Shown here one piece after another: positions 40,501-49,400 of a DNA stretch of 64,000 nt (its first letter is position 1; each line of letters starts with the position of its first letter). The DNA lies in the NCBI GenBank assembly GCA_022266195.1, contig WHVY01000002.1:8447001-8511000 (forward strand), given 5' to 3'. Position numbers and translations under genes: made by a program. The stretch comes from Tetranychus cinnabarinus. Taxonomy: Eukaryota; Arthropoda; Arachnida; Trombidiformes; Tetranychidae. The notes beneath the pieces were generated by a model that did not search any database, was not told where the DNA came from, and saw only the letters and a program-made list of their open reading frames with translations.

Positions 40501-40763
40501 GAAACCAATAAATCTTTTCAACTCTCCTCTCCTCTTTTGGCTCACCTTTTATCTTTTTTTCATGTTGAAATCCAAGAACATTCATCTTCACATATTTTAA
40601 CTTTATTTCTCATTCTTCTTTTCTTTTCTTTTCGAAATCCGTTTTCTTTCTTTTCGTTTCTCCAGGTCCTGATTTAATCCATCATCAATCAGCTTCTGAG
40701 AGGAATCACAAAAAACCAAGTGAAGAAGAGATGAGTATACATTCAGATGGAACTGAAGTATGA
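13375..40763 (+). CDS. Kekkon-like LRR-Ig single-pass receptor, 5' end missing (8 exons)
   Basis: Eight exons splice into one frame of 544 residues: 13375-13510, 14176-14389, 25048-25241, 32051-32096, 32180-32384, 33780-34320, 38714-38914, 40666-40763. Every junction has GT..AG ends and matching phases. Visible residues about 12-140 are leucine-rich repeats, followed by an LRRCT cap (Cys147, 149, 171, 188), one Ig domain (Cys212 to Cys286, with DGNYSCSA), a Ser/Thr-rich stalk, a transmembrane helix at about 359-384, and a tail of about 160 residues. The LRR block (EIQVMNLTKNNF, then LINLQRIFLRKASIEKI) follows the insect Kekkon pattern closely. Kekkon proteins are surface LRR-Ig receptors; some modulate EGFR or BMP signalling. 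The tail carries a His-rich run and ends in GTEV, a class I PDZ-ligand pattern. The signal peptide and LRRNT exon are not visible. Another LRR-Ig receptor subfamily is the main alternative. Confidence 0.85.
13511..14175 (+). other. Kekkon-like intron, 665 bp
   Basis: Ordinary AT-rich intron between the first two visible LRR exons. I see no repeat or gene in it. Confidence 0.7.
14176..14389 (+). CDS. Kekkon-like exon: central LRRs
   Basis: Bounded by tatttgcag and the consensus donor gtaagt. It encodes residues 46-116 plus part of 117, with three repeats: SIEKIHKTAFFKL, LIELDLAYNFLKSVPIDAF and LKILDLSFNQIEVLKDNSF. The spacing of Leu and Asn is canonical for 24-residue LRRs. Confidence 0.88.
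23138..23645 (-). mobile_element. Helitron-type Rep/helicase relic
   Basis: On the minus strand, 23645-23454 reads KRNDDKMARYNAYVTQVWRG and then NTDFALITSKEAVLHYIARY and ATKCEK. This matches the Helitron pattern R-N-D, Y-N, W-R-x-N-x-D and Y-I-x-K-Y-x-x-K. After stops and a shift, 23347-23138 reads LERYMNKPLNMDSLSLYNFA, the downstream Helitron motif with the pattern RYMxRP...L..LSL..F. The two blocks are in the expected order and orientation. It is a dead fragment of a rolling-circle transposon ORF; neither the 5' TC nor the 3' CTRR end was identified. Confidence 0.7.
23703..24507. mobile_element. 805-bp element with perfect 61-bp terminal inverted repeats
   Basis: The left arm 23703-23763 begins gaaaggggtatctgtcacca. 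The right arm 24447-24507 is its exact reverse complement over 61 bp by eye. No transposase frame is visible inside, so it is non-autonomous. I see no obvious target-site duplication. It sits next to the Helitron relic and is itself split by a smaller TIR element. Confidence 0.75.
24146..24307. mobile_element. 162-bp Tc1/mariner-like MITE nested in the 805-bp element
   Basis: The ends are inverted repeats of about 38 bp with two mismatches: left gtatatacagccacggaaat, right read backwards gtatatacagccactgaaat. The TA-rich ends and the TACAGCCAC start are typical of Tc1/mariner-type TIRs and a TA target. There is no coding capacity. Confidence 0.7.
25048..25241 (+). CDS. Kekkon-like exon: last LRR and LRRCT cap
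   Basis: Bounded by tttccag and gtaagt. It completes the last repeat and carries LYLSGNKWHCDCKMRNL, the N-x-W-x-C-x-C signature that opens an LRRCT cap, then PDEPKC. The last cap cysteine lies in the next exon. It joins the previous exon across 10.7 kb without disturbing the LRR spacing. Confidence 0.87.
27664..27933. mobile_element. TA-flanked MITE with CAGAGACC ends
   Basis: The element starts CAGAGACC and ends GGTCTCTG, each preceded or followed by TA (27662-27663 and 27934-27935). That is the layout of a Tc1/mariner-derived MITE. The matching inverted repeat is short (about 8-10 bp), so a chance match cannot be excluded. Confidence 0.45.
28371..28489. repeat. Long near-perfect hairpin
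   Basis: Arms 28371-28409 and 28452-28489 are reverse complements over about 38 bp with a single one-base indel (core atttcgagcgatacttacga), separated by a 42-base loop. Part of a foldback element or a small-RNA precursor are both possible. Minus-strand open frames across it are a by-product. Confidence 0.7.
31711..31731. repeat. Short interstitial TTAGG-like tract
   Basis: The tract gttaggtttggttaggttag is four imperfect copies of GGTTA/TTAGG, the ancestral arthropod telomere unit. It is too short to be called a telomeric insertion with confidence. Confidence 0.4.
32051..32096 (+). CDS. Kekkon-like micro-exon: end of LRRCT
   Basis: A 46-bp exon (tattgcag before, gtaact after) encoding NLDSLVCPPQIAPNKS with flanking codons. 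The V-C-P-P-x-I motif is the typical last cysteine of the LRRCT cap leading into the Ig domain. Phases fit both neighbours exactly. Confidence 0.82.
32180..32384 (+). CDS. Kekkon-like exon: first half of Ig domain
   Basis: Acceptor catttcag, donor gtgagt; the exon ends in phase 0. It encodes NNFSLSCSFY, with the first Ig cysteine, and AIKWYWQNRPI, with the invariant Trp of strand C. An acidic insert (ETDNEDNIDENGKRRK) lies between the strands. The preceding intron is only 83 bp. Confidence 0.87.
32385..33779 (+). other. Kekkon-like intron, 1.4 kb
   Basis: AT-rich intron interrupting the Ig domain. I see nothing in it beyond a GA-run near 33250-33280. Confidence 0.65.
33780..34320 (+). CDS. 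Kekkon-like exon: second half of Ig, stalk, transmembrane segment
   Basis: Acceptor tgctttag, donor gtgaga. It opens with SRLDITYILKLNDGNYSCSA, the strand E-F region with the second Ig cysteine and the D-x-G-x-Y-x-C motif. A Ser-rich stalk follows, then the hydrophobic helix YGLILGILFGIFITASLFGA continuing to IIIIFC, stopped by CRRRSNRR on the cytoplasmic side. Without splicing at 34320 the frame would end in LTGEI-stop at 34331, so an unspliced transcript would make a receptor with a short tail. Confidence 0.87.
34321..38713 (+). other. Kekkon-like intron, 4.4 kb
   Basis: AT-rich sequence between the transmembrane exon and the His-rich tail exon. I see no transposon protein, inverted repeat or gene in it. 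Confidence 0.6.
38714..38914 (+). CDS. Kekkon-like exon: His-rich cytoplasmic tail
   Basis: Acceptor ctcttccag, donor gtaaag; the phases fit on both sides. The tail segment holds NNPHHHPHHAHNHHHIY (residues 462-478 of the visible protein) followed by three consecutive cysteines in GDGCCCD. A juxtamembrane-distal CCC could be palmitoylated, and the His run could bind metal; both are inferences. Confidence 0.78.
38915..40665 (+). other. Kekkon-like last intron, 1.75 kb
   Basis: T-rich intron with long pyrimidine runs, especially in the 180 bases before the last acceptor. I see nothing else in it. Confidence 0.65.
40666..40763 (+). CDS. Kekkon-like last exon with PDZ-ligand C-terminus
   Basis: Acceptor gtttctccag; TGA at 40761-40763. 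It encodes GPDLIHHQSASERNHKKPSE and then EEMSIHSDGTEV. Thr at position -2 and Val at position 0 form a class I PDZ ligand, a feature reported for several Kekkon proteins. No clear AATAAA lies in the next few hundred bases. Confidence 0.75.
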
Positions 40764-42570
40764 GATATCAAAAAGTATAAACTGAATCAAAAACCATTCT
40801 TAACAAGACCCAAGGAGAAGCAGCAAAAAATCTGGAGAGAAAAAAACAAGATCTGTAAAAACTGTGGATGGAAATAGACAAGAAAAATGTGATAAAGAAG
40901 AAGCAAATCAAAGGAGAAGAGGGGAGGATAAAGGAGTGAGAAAAGGAGGATGACGATGATGAAAAGAAATGGAAACAAAAAAGTATAAAATGCAATCAAA
41001 AGGCTGTTGAAAAGGCTGATATCTGAGGATAAAAAGATGGAGAAAGAAGAAGATGAAGAGCAAAGGGATGCAAGAAAATATTGTGGATTAAAAGGATTCC
41101 CCATCATCTCAAGCTTAATTTGTTTCCCTTATTCTTTTCAAATTCTCTAACTATTATTGCTATTACTTTCATTTCTATCACATACTCTATTCAGTATTTT
41201 CTTAAGATTACTCAAGTAGTAATGGAATTTTCTTTCCAAAGCTTCAAACTGTGAGTTCTCAGAGAGAGGGGAAGAGAGAAAGAGATACAAAGAGAGATTA
41301 TCATGGAAATGGGTCTAGAAACGAGGCTCTTTTTTTTCTCTCTCTTCATTTTCTTCTTCTTTTTATCCCTTTCGGTGAGTATATCTCATAACATAGATGT
41401 GATAACAGGGAATGTGATGCAGGATAAATACAAGCGAAGTGATAATCACATGTATATAAGGCCTTTCAATCCAGAATGGGCTTAGTCTTTACAGCGTTTC
41501 TCATCATGTGAATTATCATCATTATCATTTCTTTTCTTTTTTCCTTATTCTCTCCTTTCTCTTGTTTACGTCTTCTTTATCATCTTGTGATTCGTCTTCT
41601 GCTTCATCATCATCACAAATATCATATTGATCTGTATTCTTGAATCTTTTTCCTTGAGCTGGAGCAAAACAAAAAACATGGGGAAAAGAGCAACAAGATG
41701 TCATTACTGAACTGTTTTTGACACTGAACTTTACTGACATTTTTGGTTAAAAAGAGGAATAATAAGATTCTCAAGGTCTAATTAAGGCAGTGAAATTGAC
41801 GGATAAAGATTGGAAAGAGGAAAAGCTCTGATGAAAGATTTACCCAGAGGCTTGGGAGATCTGGTTAAGAAAGGAGTCAAGAAGGAAAAAAAGATGAACC
41901 TTGAGATGAATTCTTACAATACCTCAAACTCTTCTCTCTGTTGACATTTTATTTGCCTGATCAATTGTTTGTCTTTTTCTTGTCTTGCTCCATCTCTTTA
42001 CTTGCTATTAACATGATATATAACCATCATGAATCAGTAATCTGTAAGGAATTGGCTGCCATTCTTAATGGAATTGAGCGTTGTTTCTGTGAGTTGTTGT
42101 TTGTTGGTGAAATTTCGTTGAAAACTCGAGAACATCCAATGCTGATAATGATGATAAATATAATAAAACAAATGGAGCAAGCTTAAACGCAAAATCTAGA
42201 AAGAGAGGAACAGCAAATTTAACAATTAGTGATTCAATTGAAATAACCAGAACCAGTAAACAATTCAAACGATTGCTTCAAATAAGACTTTGATCAATAT
42301 TAAACTGATAAACGTGAATTATCATCACCATCGTTAAGTGAAAATTGTGAATACAAATGTATATATTTATAAATTCAAGTTCAATGAATTAGAATGGCTA
42401 TTGCTACCCTGTATCTAAAATTCATTGAGTAATGTAAAGAAATACGATGGTCTACCATTTCCATGTAAACTCCGCTACCATTTGTAAATGTATTCAGATT
42501 TGTAACTAAATTTTAACAAATTATAATGACAAGTATAAATATAAATATATATATTCAAAGATATAATCAA
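40764..42570. other. Receptor 3' region and intergenic spacer
   Basis: The first part is probably 3'UTR of the Kekkon-like gene; it is purine-rich and lacks an obvious AATAAA. A minus-strand frame at 41525-41740 holds an acidic stretch (DICDDDEAEDESQDDKED) after a possible acceptor, but no gene model can be built around it. The remainder is AT-rich and ends in a TA-rich run just before the duplicated receptor unit. Confidence 0.5.
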
Positions 42571-43093
42571 AATACCGACTGAAAATGTACCAATTTGAAT
42601 TTTTTCCGTTAAAAAGCAAACATCGTCTGACAATTGTTGCTTCAGTTTGTCAACAAGATTATTGTAATACCAATTTACTTTACACTGTCAAAAGCTGAAT
42701 AGTGCCTAAAATAAATCAAGAAATTGTGGAGAAATCAATATTCATAACAGTGACGAGTAATAAATAAATAAATTATCAAAATCTCAGAGATTTCACTTAC
42801 CTTAACAAGTGATTTATTTCGACGTCTACTTGAACGAACCGAGCCTTGAAGATTTTAAAGATGTAGTTTTAAAGACCATGAATCTTTAACCCATTCCCGA
42901 GAAATGAAAACCTGATTGATAAACACATTTAAAAACAATTTAGCAAAAACACAACAAAGCTTCCCATTGATTCACAATGGGTCTTGTTTCATTCAGTCTT
43001 GTTTTAGTATTAACTTTCTTCCGTTCATTAAACACACACAAATTAATCAAATATTGAATCTTCAATGAAATGTCTGTTAAATCGAAAGTCCTA

Positions 43094-43504
43094 CAGTGAT
43101 CTATCTCTAAAGTGTTTAGTGCTATTGTGGACCGGCCAGCCACGACAGCTTTTACGGCGCCTTTATCCAGCTTAGTTGGGAATCCAGGATGGGGGCTGGG
43201 TTAGTTAAGGGGACTTAACACTGGTAAGCTAGACTCACTGTATAATTCCAAAACACCAGGACTTGGTGAGATTCGAACGCTAACCCCAAGATGCAAACAC
43301 AATATATGAAAGTAAGCAGTCTTATCGCTACCTCTAGCAACTGGCCTAACTGTTAGAGCTCTGTTAAGTTTCTTTTTACTCGTTCATATCCGTAGGATCT
43401 GCGACAAAAGTTCGTTAAACACAAATGCAAAGAAACTCAAATTTCCCTGTTCTTTACTCTTCGATTTGACACCTCGTTACAGAAACTTAAGGGAAAGATC
43501 ACTG
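43094..43504. mobile_element. 411-bp TA-flanked MITE inserted in unit 1 only
   Basis: The insert begins CAGTGATCTATCTCTAAAGT. Read backwards from its right end it begins CAGTGATCTTTCCCTTAAGT, giving an imperfect TIR of about 20 bp. TA flanks both ends (43092-43093 and 43505-43506). The paralogous unit has the empty site with a single TA at 47279-47280 (gaaagtccta, then ttcaac). This is a clean Tc1/mariner-type insertion with TA duplication. No transposase frame is present. Its middle carries tRNA-like sequence on the minus strand. Confidence 0.85.
43262..43352 (-). other. tRNA-like promoter sequence (SINE-like) inside the MITE
   Basis: Read on the minus strand, ttgctagaggtagcgataag resembles an A box and gttagcgttcgaatctcacc contains a near-consensus B box (GTTCGAATC). 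The spacing and the lack of a cloverleaf I could pair suggest a tRNA-derived SINE piece, not a working tRNA. It is GC-richer than the surroundings. Confidence 0.45.
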
Positions 43505-43658
43505 TATTCAACAGAAAAACAAAACTGTAACACTTGAAATAACATTGAAAATGGTTTGCTATTGAACTTTTATCCACGTCAACTGATATCCATCCAACGA
43601 TTAATGAAACAAAACAAACATTAAAGGTAACAATCAAACATTTTATACTTAAAATGTA

Positions 43659-44172
43659 CAAGTGGAACCCCCGATCATGACTGATCGTAATTTTTTCACT
43701 GAAATACAATAAATTCAATCCATATTTAAAGACTCAATTCTTGATGAAAAACCATCGTCAATGAGAAAAACTAAAAACTAAATAAAATCTGGTTATACAG
43801 CTGAACAGAGTGAAATCTTTCTGCACAGTTAAGGTACTACATTTTTCACTTGACTCTTTACTCGAAAGACAGTTTTACTTATCCTTCTAATCCAACAATA
43901 AACCATCAACCTGATTCAATCAGGTTGATTAACCAAAAAGTTTTTCCCCCAATGTCAATAGTAAAAGATACGGATTCTGCGTTTTTTCCCCTACACTGTT
44001 TGAACGCTAATTGCTCAGTAACCTGAATTCCGATAAAGTTCGAACTATTTTTTGCGATTGTAGTTTAATCATGGCTTTCATCCTATGTGAAAATTTTCTT
44101 TAGAACCCGTTTAGTTTGGCCACAATCTTCCCGCAAAAATTTCATAGTTTGACTTAATATATTGTGTAGATG
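43659..44172. other. 514-bp segment present only in unit 1
   Basis: In unit 2 the sequence runs directly from aaaatgta into ttgaaatcga (near 47433). In unit 1 about 514 bp sits between the corresponding bases, bounded by TA on each side. I see no terminal inverted repeat, so it may be an insertion in unit 1 or a deletion from unit 2. Confidence 0.55.
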
Positions 44173-44650
44173 TATAGATTAAAATCGATTAATGAATGAT
44201 TTCATTAAAGACCAACAATCACAAAAGCTATCACAATTTAACTGAGAATGTCTGACTGTAAGTTATTACAATTAAACAACGCTAATGAATCAATCAATAA
44301 GTCTCTCTTGTAATTAAAGGTTAAACTATTCATAAATTATCAGCAAATTGACAAGTAATTTTGAATGTCATTCATTACGCCATGGATTTCATTGGCAATT
44401 AAGTAAGTTTAATAGCTAATGATTATTAATTTTGATGAAGTTTAATTCATCATTTCAATTTAATGAACTTATCGATTACCAGTGGTATTTTGGAACAATG
44501 AAGTCGAATGACTTATTGATCTGAAATTTGTAGCTTTTATTTCGTTAGATTACTTTAGTATCTCATGAACAGTTAAAAGTACTACTGAACATGAAGATTT
44601 CAATTTTTTAAATAGCTTTTAAAATAACACATCGGTAACCAGAGCAATCG

Positions 44651-44712
44651 GTATGCTTGATGAGCCTCTGCTTAACAAAAATTTGAAATCTCACAATTTT
44701 TTTAAGTTTCAG
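44651..44712 (+). other. Probable 5'UTR intron of chemoreceptor gene A
   Basis: The sequence gtatgcttgatgagc opens after agcaatcg, and aagtttcag closes before gtttactcc. The same borders exist in gene B (about 47898-47973) with a different inner length. There the upstream ATG frame runs into a stop, which argues that the upstream ATG is intronic and that translation starts at the conserved MAMSKGN. Confidence 0.55.
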
Positions 44713-44739
44713 GTTTACTCCAAGTTTAAGCAAGTGTTC

Positions 44740-46201
44740 ATGGCCATGTCGAAAGGCAATCATTTGATATCGAAATTGATTCGTTTGGTGATTGGGTTTC
44801 GTTCAAGTGATGTTGATGATGAAGTAGCAATCAAAGATTTAAAGAAACTAGAATCAATCTGTATTTCCTTCAATATTTTACCAAACGGCTTTTCCCAAGA
44901 TCCAAGTATAACACCTTCAAGATGGACTACAATCAGATCGATCCTCTACTTCAGTCTAATGACTGTTTATATCACGCACTTAATCTTACTGAGTGTCTTT
45001 GATTTGCCAGACGAATGGCTTCTAGTTCTTGGTGACTTTTTCTATGGTCATCCTAATCGTCGATTTTTTTGGCTTTTCTGTTTGAATACGTCTATTTTCG
45101 GAGAAGTTTTGAGACACTTATGGATATTTATTGTTAAAAAACATTACTATGCATCCCTGCAATTACAACACTCAATATATTCTGAAGGATTCAAAAGAGA
45201 AGTTCTATTCATGAGTCAATTTTATTGCCAAAAGTTTCGGTTTGTTGCCACCAATTTAGCAGCTCTGTGGGTTAGGATAATTCTGTGTGTTTCAATCAGT
45301 TTAGCTCCAATTTTTATCGTCATTGTTCATTCAGTCTCTCGACTACCGAAAACATCTGAACAGTATGTTTACATTGGCTTTTGGCTTCTCGTCAATTACC
45401 TCGGACTTGTTTGTACCTTAGTCAGTATAATGCTGCCCGGTGCTGTGGTAACAATTCAATTGTCTTACTTTTACTTTAAGGCTTCTTCTGTGGCTCGAAC
45501 TGTCCAAGATCTTGCCATGAAGCGAGGAAAGCTTAGCAAGGTCGAATACGCGCTTGAGTACAAAACTACTCTTCGTGAGATTATTCAATATCAGAATGAA
45601 ATTGAAAAACTCAACCTTCGCATCAGAAACTGGCTCATATTCCTTTACCTCGGAATTTCTTTCGATACAAATTTTGGAGCTTACATTGCCGTTTTCGTTC
45701 ACATTGATCGCGGATTCATGGACCTTTTCATTGCGGGTATCTCCATCATTGGCCTTGTATCCATTGGAGCCTGTTCATACACTAATGGAGTCATATTGAC
45801 GAAGGTAAAAAGAGATTTCCTAAGTTTCTTCATTTAATGAGATTTCATTCACCTTTAGATGATCTCTTATTGTAAAAATTTGAGGAAAGCGACTAGATGC
45901 TTGCAATTGAATGCAAAGGCCTTTATAAAGGTAATACCGAAACATTTGATTCCTCTATAAAAAAACGGAGAATTGAATAAACTTTTAATTTTCAGGGAAC
46001 TGATCTACAAAGTCGACTCTCGAGGACTGATATAGCGTTTACTATCGGTTCACTTTTCGACATGACGTCTCGAGTTTTTGTGATTGTGAGTATCAATTGA
46101 TCAATTATATTTAAATTAATAATTTGACCTTCTCTTTCAACTTGCAGTATCTGATTGAAAATATTTGCTTGATAATGATGTTTGCAGTGAACTTACGATA
46201 G
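44740..46201 (+). CDS. Gustatory-receptor-like 7TM protein A (4 exons, 426 aa)
   Basis: Exons 44740-45804, 45859-45930, 45996-46085 and 46148-46201 join in phase 0 at every junction to give 426 residues. The start MAMSKGN is conserved in the paralogue; an in-frame upstream ATG at 44653 looks intronic. Hydrophobic helices lie near residues 62-87, 108-132, 168-200, 208-248, 297-321, 326-352 and 403-424. The stretch EIIQYQNEIEKLNLRIRNWL before the fifth helix resembles the gustatory-receptor intracellular loop. Three phase-0 introns near the 3' end are a known hallmark of the insect GR/OR superfamily. The final exons (SLFDMTSRVFVI, YLIENICLIMMFAVNLR) lack the insect TYxxxxxQF motif. It probably acts as a ligand-gated chemoreceptor in sensory cell membranes; the ligand is unknown. 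It is intact. Confidence 0.8.
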
Positions 46202-46286
46202 ACCGATGAAAACTGTTCAACACTCTGCATTGTCTTATTGACTAAAATAATAGTAACAAATGGAACCCACGCATCTAGCAAAGTGA

Positions 46287-46464
46287 GACCTGAGGTTGGG
46301 CAAACTCATCAAGGCTTACCCATAGAAAACTCTCTGGCAACCCTCTTCCTCTACCCTGGATTTGTCAAACTAGCAAATGTGTAACCAGCGTTAACCAGAA
46401 GCCGGTGCGATCCCTGTCCAAAAACCAATAAGCTAGTACAAACTGCGAGAGGTTTTACTGTATA
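46287..46464. other. 178-bp GC-richer insert at the duplication junction
   Basis: This segment lies exactly between the end of unit 1 and the start of unit 2 and has no counterpart after unit 2. It is richer in G and C than the surroundings. It contains a B-box-like string (ggtgcgatccctgtcc), which hints at a tRNA-derived SINE fragment, but no full SINE structure is clear. Confidence 0.5.
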
Positions 46465-49400
46465 AATACCGACTGAAAATGTTCCAATTTGAATTTTTTC
46501 GTTGAAAAGAGACATCGTCTGACAATTGTTGCTTCAGTTTGTCAACAAAATTATTGTAATACCACTTTACTTTACACTGTCAAAAGCTAAATAGTGCCTG
46601 AAATAAATCAAGAAATTGTGGAGAAATGCGAAAAAACATCAATATTAATAACAGTGACGAGTAATAAATAAATTATCAAAATCTCAGAGATTTTATACTT
46701 ACCTTAACAAGTGATTTATTTCTCGCCTATTGAACAAACGCTGAAGATTTTGAAGATGTAACCTTGAAGACAATGAATCTTTAACCCATTCCCGAGAAAT
46801 GAAAATCCGATTAATATACACATTTAAAAACAACTTAAAAAACACAATAAAACAAAAAGCCGTTACATTGAAAAAGCTTTAAAAACTCAAATTGAGTTAC
46901 TCAATGTTACTCTCCCCTCCTTAGTTGAAAAAAATCCGACAGATGTCTCAGCTTGATTGTAAATTGTCAGATTGACTGTAAAAGTTTGATTTATTTTGGT
47001 TCATTGATTATCATGAAAAACAATTGGGAACAAAAGGTGACAAAAGAAGCAGTAAACTAAAATTGTAGTAAAGAGTTAACAATTAATTACCAACTAATCC
47101 AGCGAACCATAACGTATCCAGCAATATGAAAAGCTTCCCATTGATTTACAATGCGATATCATTCAGTGTTGTTTTAGTAGCCATTATTAACTTCCTTCCG
47201 TTCATTAAACACACACAAATTAATCAAATATTGGATCTTCAATGATTCCAATGAAAAGGCCAGTTAAATTGAAAGTCCTATTCAACTGGAAAACAAAACT
47301 GTAACACTTGAAATAACATTGAAAATGGTTTGCTATTGAACTTGTATCCACTTCAACTCGATATCCATCCAACAATTAATGAAACAAAACAAACATTAAA
47401 GGTAAAAATCAGACACTTTATACTTAAAATGTATTGAAATCGATTTGGAAATTTAATAAATGATTTCATTAAAGACCAAAAATCACAAAAACGATCACAA
47501 TTTAATTGAGAATGTCTCACTGTAAATATGACAATTAAACATTACTAATGAATGAATCAATAAGTCGCTCTTGTGATTAAAGGTTAAATTGTTCATAAAT
47601 TATCAGCAAATCAGCAAGTAATTTTTGAATGACATTAATTGAGCGATGCATTTCATTGGCAATTAAATTAGCTTAATGATCATTTATTTTGATGAAGTGT
47701 AATTTATCATTTCAATTTAATGAACTTATCGATTTCCATTGGCATTTTTGAACAATGAAGTCAAATGACTTATTGATTGGCTTTCATTTCATTAGATTGT
47801 ATCGCATTAAATGACAATGAAAAGTATCACTGAACATGAAGATTTCAATATTTTTAAGTAACTTTTGAAATAACACAACGGTAACCAGAGCAATCGTATG
47901 CTTGATGAGCCTTTGATTAGCAACAATTTGGAATAAAACTTCAATGAAATCTCACAAGATTTTTAAGTTTCAGGTTTACTCCAAGTTGAAGTGTTCATGG
48001 CCATGTCGAAAGGCAATCATTTTGTATCGAGATTGATTCGTCTGGTGATTGGCTTTCGTTCAAGGGATGTTGATGATGTCGTAGCAATCAAAGATATAAA
48101 AAAACTCGAATCAATCTGCATTTCCTTCAATATTTTACCAAACGGCTTCTCTCAAGATCCAAGTATAACACCTTCAAGATGGACTACAATCAGATCGATC
48201 CTTTACTTCAGTCTAATGACTGTTTATATCACACACTTGATCTTGTTGAGTGTATTTAATCTGCCCGACGAATGGCTTCTTGTTCTTGGTGACTTTTTCT
48301 ATGGCCACCCAAATCGTCGATTTTTTTGGCTTTTCTGTTTGAATGTGTCTATTTTTGGTGAAGTGTTGAGACACTTTTGGATATTTTTAGTTGAAAATGG
48401 TCACTTGACGACTCTGCAACTGCACTATTCGATATATTTAAAAGGATTCAAAAGTCAAGTTCTATGCATGAGTCAATTTTATTGCCAAAAGTTTCGTTTT
48501 GTTGCAACCAATTTAGCAATTCTGTGGGTTAGGATAGTTCTGTGTGTTTCAATCAGTTTAGCTCCTATTTTTATCGTCATTGTTCATTCAGTCTCTCGAC
48601 TACCGAAAACATCTGAACAGTATGTTTACATTGGCTTTTGGCTTCTGGTCAATTACCTCGGACTTGTTTGTACCTTAGTTAGCATAATGTTGCCCGGTGC
48701 TTTGGTTACAATTCAATTGTCTTACTTTTACTTCAAGGCTTCTTCCGTAGCTCGAACTGTCCAAGATCTTGCAGTGAGAAGAGGCAGGTTAAGTAAGGTT
48801 GACTACTTGCTTGAGTACAAAACTACTGTTTGTGAGATTATTCAATATCAGAATGAAATTGAACAAGTCAACATTCACTTCAGAAACTGGCTCATATTCC
48901 TTTACCTCGGAATATCTTTCGCTACAGATTTTGGAGCTTACATCGCCGTTTTCGTTCACATTGATCGCGGATTCATGGACCTTTTCATTGCGGGTATCTC
49001 CATCATCGGCCTTGTATCCATCGGAGCCTGTTCATACACTAATGGAGTCATATTGACGAAGGTAACAAAAGCATTTCCTAAGTTTCTTCATTTAATGAGA
49101 TTTCATTCGCCTTTAGATGATCTCTTATTGTAAAAATTTGAGGAAAGCGACTAGATGCTTGCAATTCAATGCAAAGGCCTTTATAAAGGTAATATTGAAA
49201 CATTTGATTCCTCTATAAAAAGACAGAGAATTTGATTGACTTTAATTTTCAGGGAACTGATCTACAAAATCGACTCTCAAGGACTGATATAGCGTTTACT
49301 ATCGGTTCACTTTTCGATATGACGTCTCGAGTTTTTGTGATTGTGAGTATCAATTGATCAATTGTAATTCAATTAATAGTTTAACCTTCTCTCCAATTTG

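Larger units (their letters stand above)
42571..46286. repeat. Tandem duplication unit 1 (3.7 kb)
   Basis: Starts aataccgactgaaaatgtac and ends near ctagcaaagtga. The same order of sequence recurs at 46465-49542: upstream spacer, 5'UTR, four-exon receptor gene and 3' flank. Unit 1 has two extra segments (43094-43504 and about 43659-44172) and lacks about 265 bp present in unit 2. After subtracting these, both units are about 2.8 kb. Spacer identity is visibly high but lower than in the coding exons. Confidence 0.85.

Noticed and set aside
41525..41740. 71-codon minus-strand frame with acidic tract
   Set aside because: The acidic tract derives from a TCATCATCT-type simple repeat; no exon chain could be built.
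43905..43935. Small palindrome caacctgattcaatcaggttg
   Set aside because: About 10-bp arms; such short palindromes are expected by chance here and no flanking structure supports a terminator or element.
44653..44739. Upstream in-frame ATG for chemoreceptor A (29 extra residues)
   Set aside because: The corresponding ATG in copy B runs into a stop, and the stretch has donor and acceptor signals, so it looks like a 5'UTR intron.
45418..45702. 94-codon minus-strand frame and 81- to 85-codon plus-strand frames in the receptor exons
   Set aside because: Overlap the chemoreceptor frame entirely and recur in both paralogues only because the DNA is duplicated.
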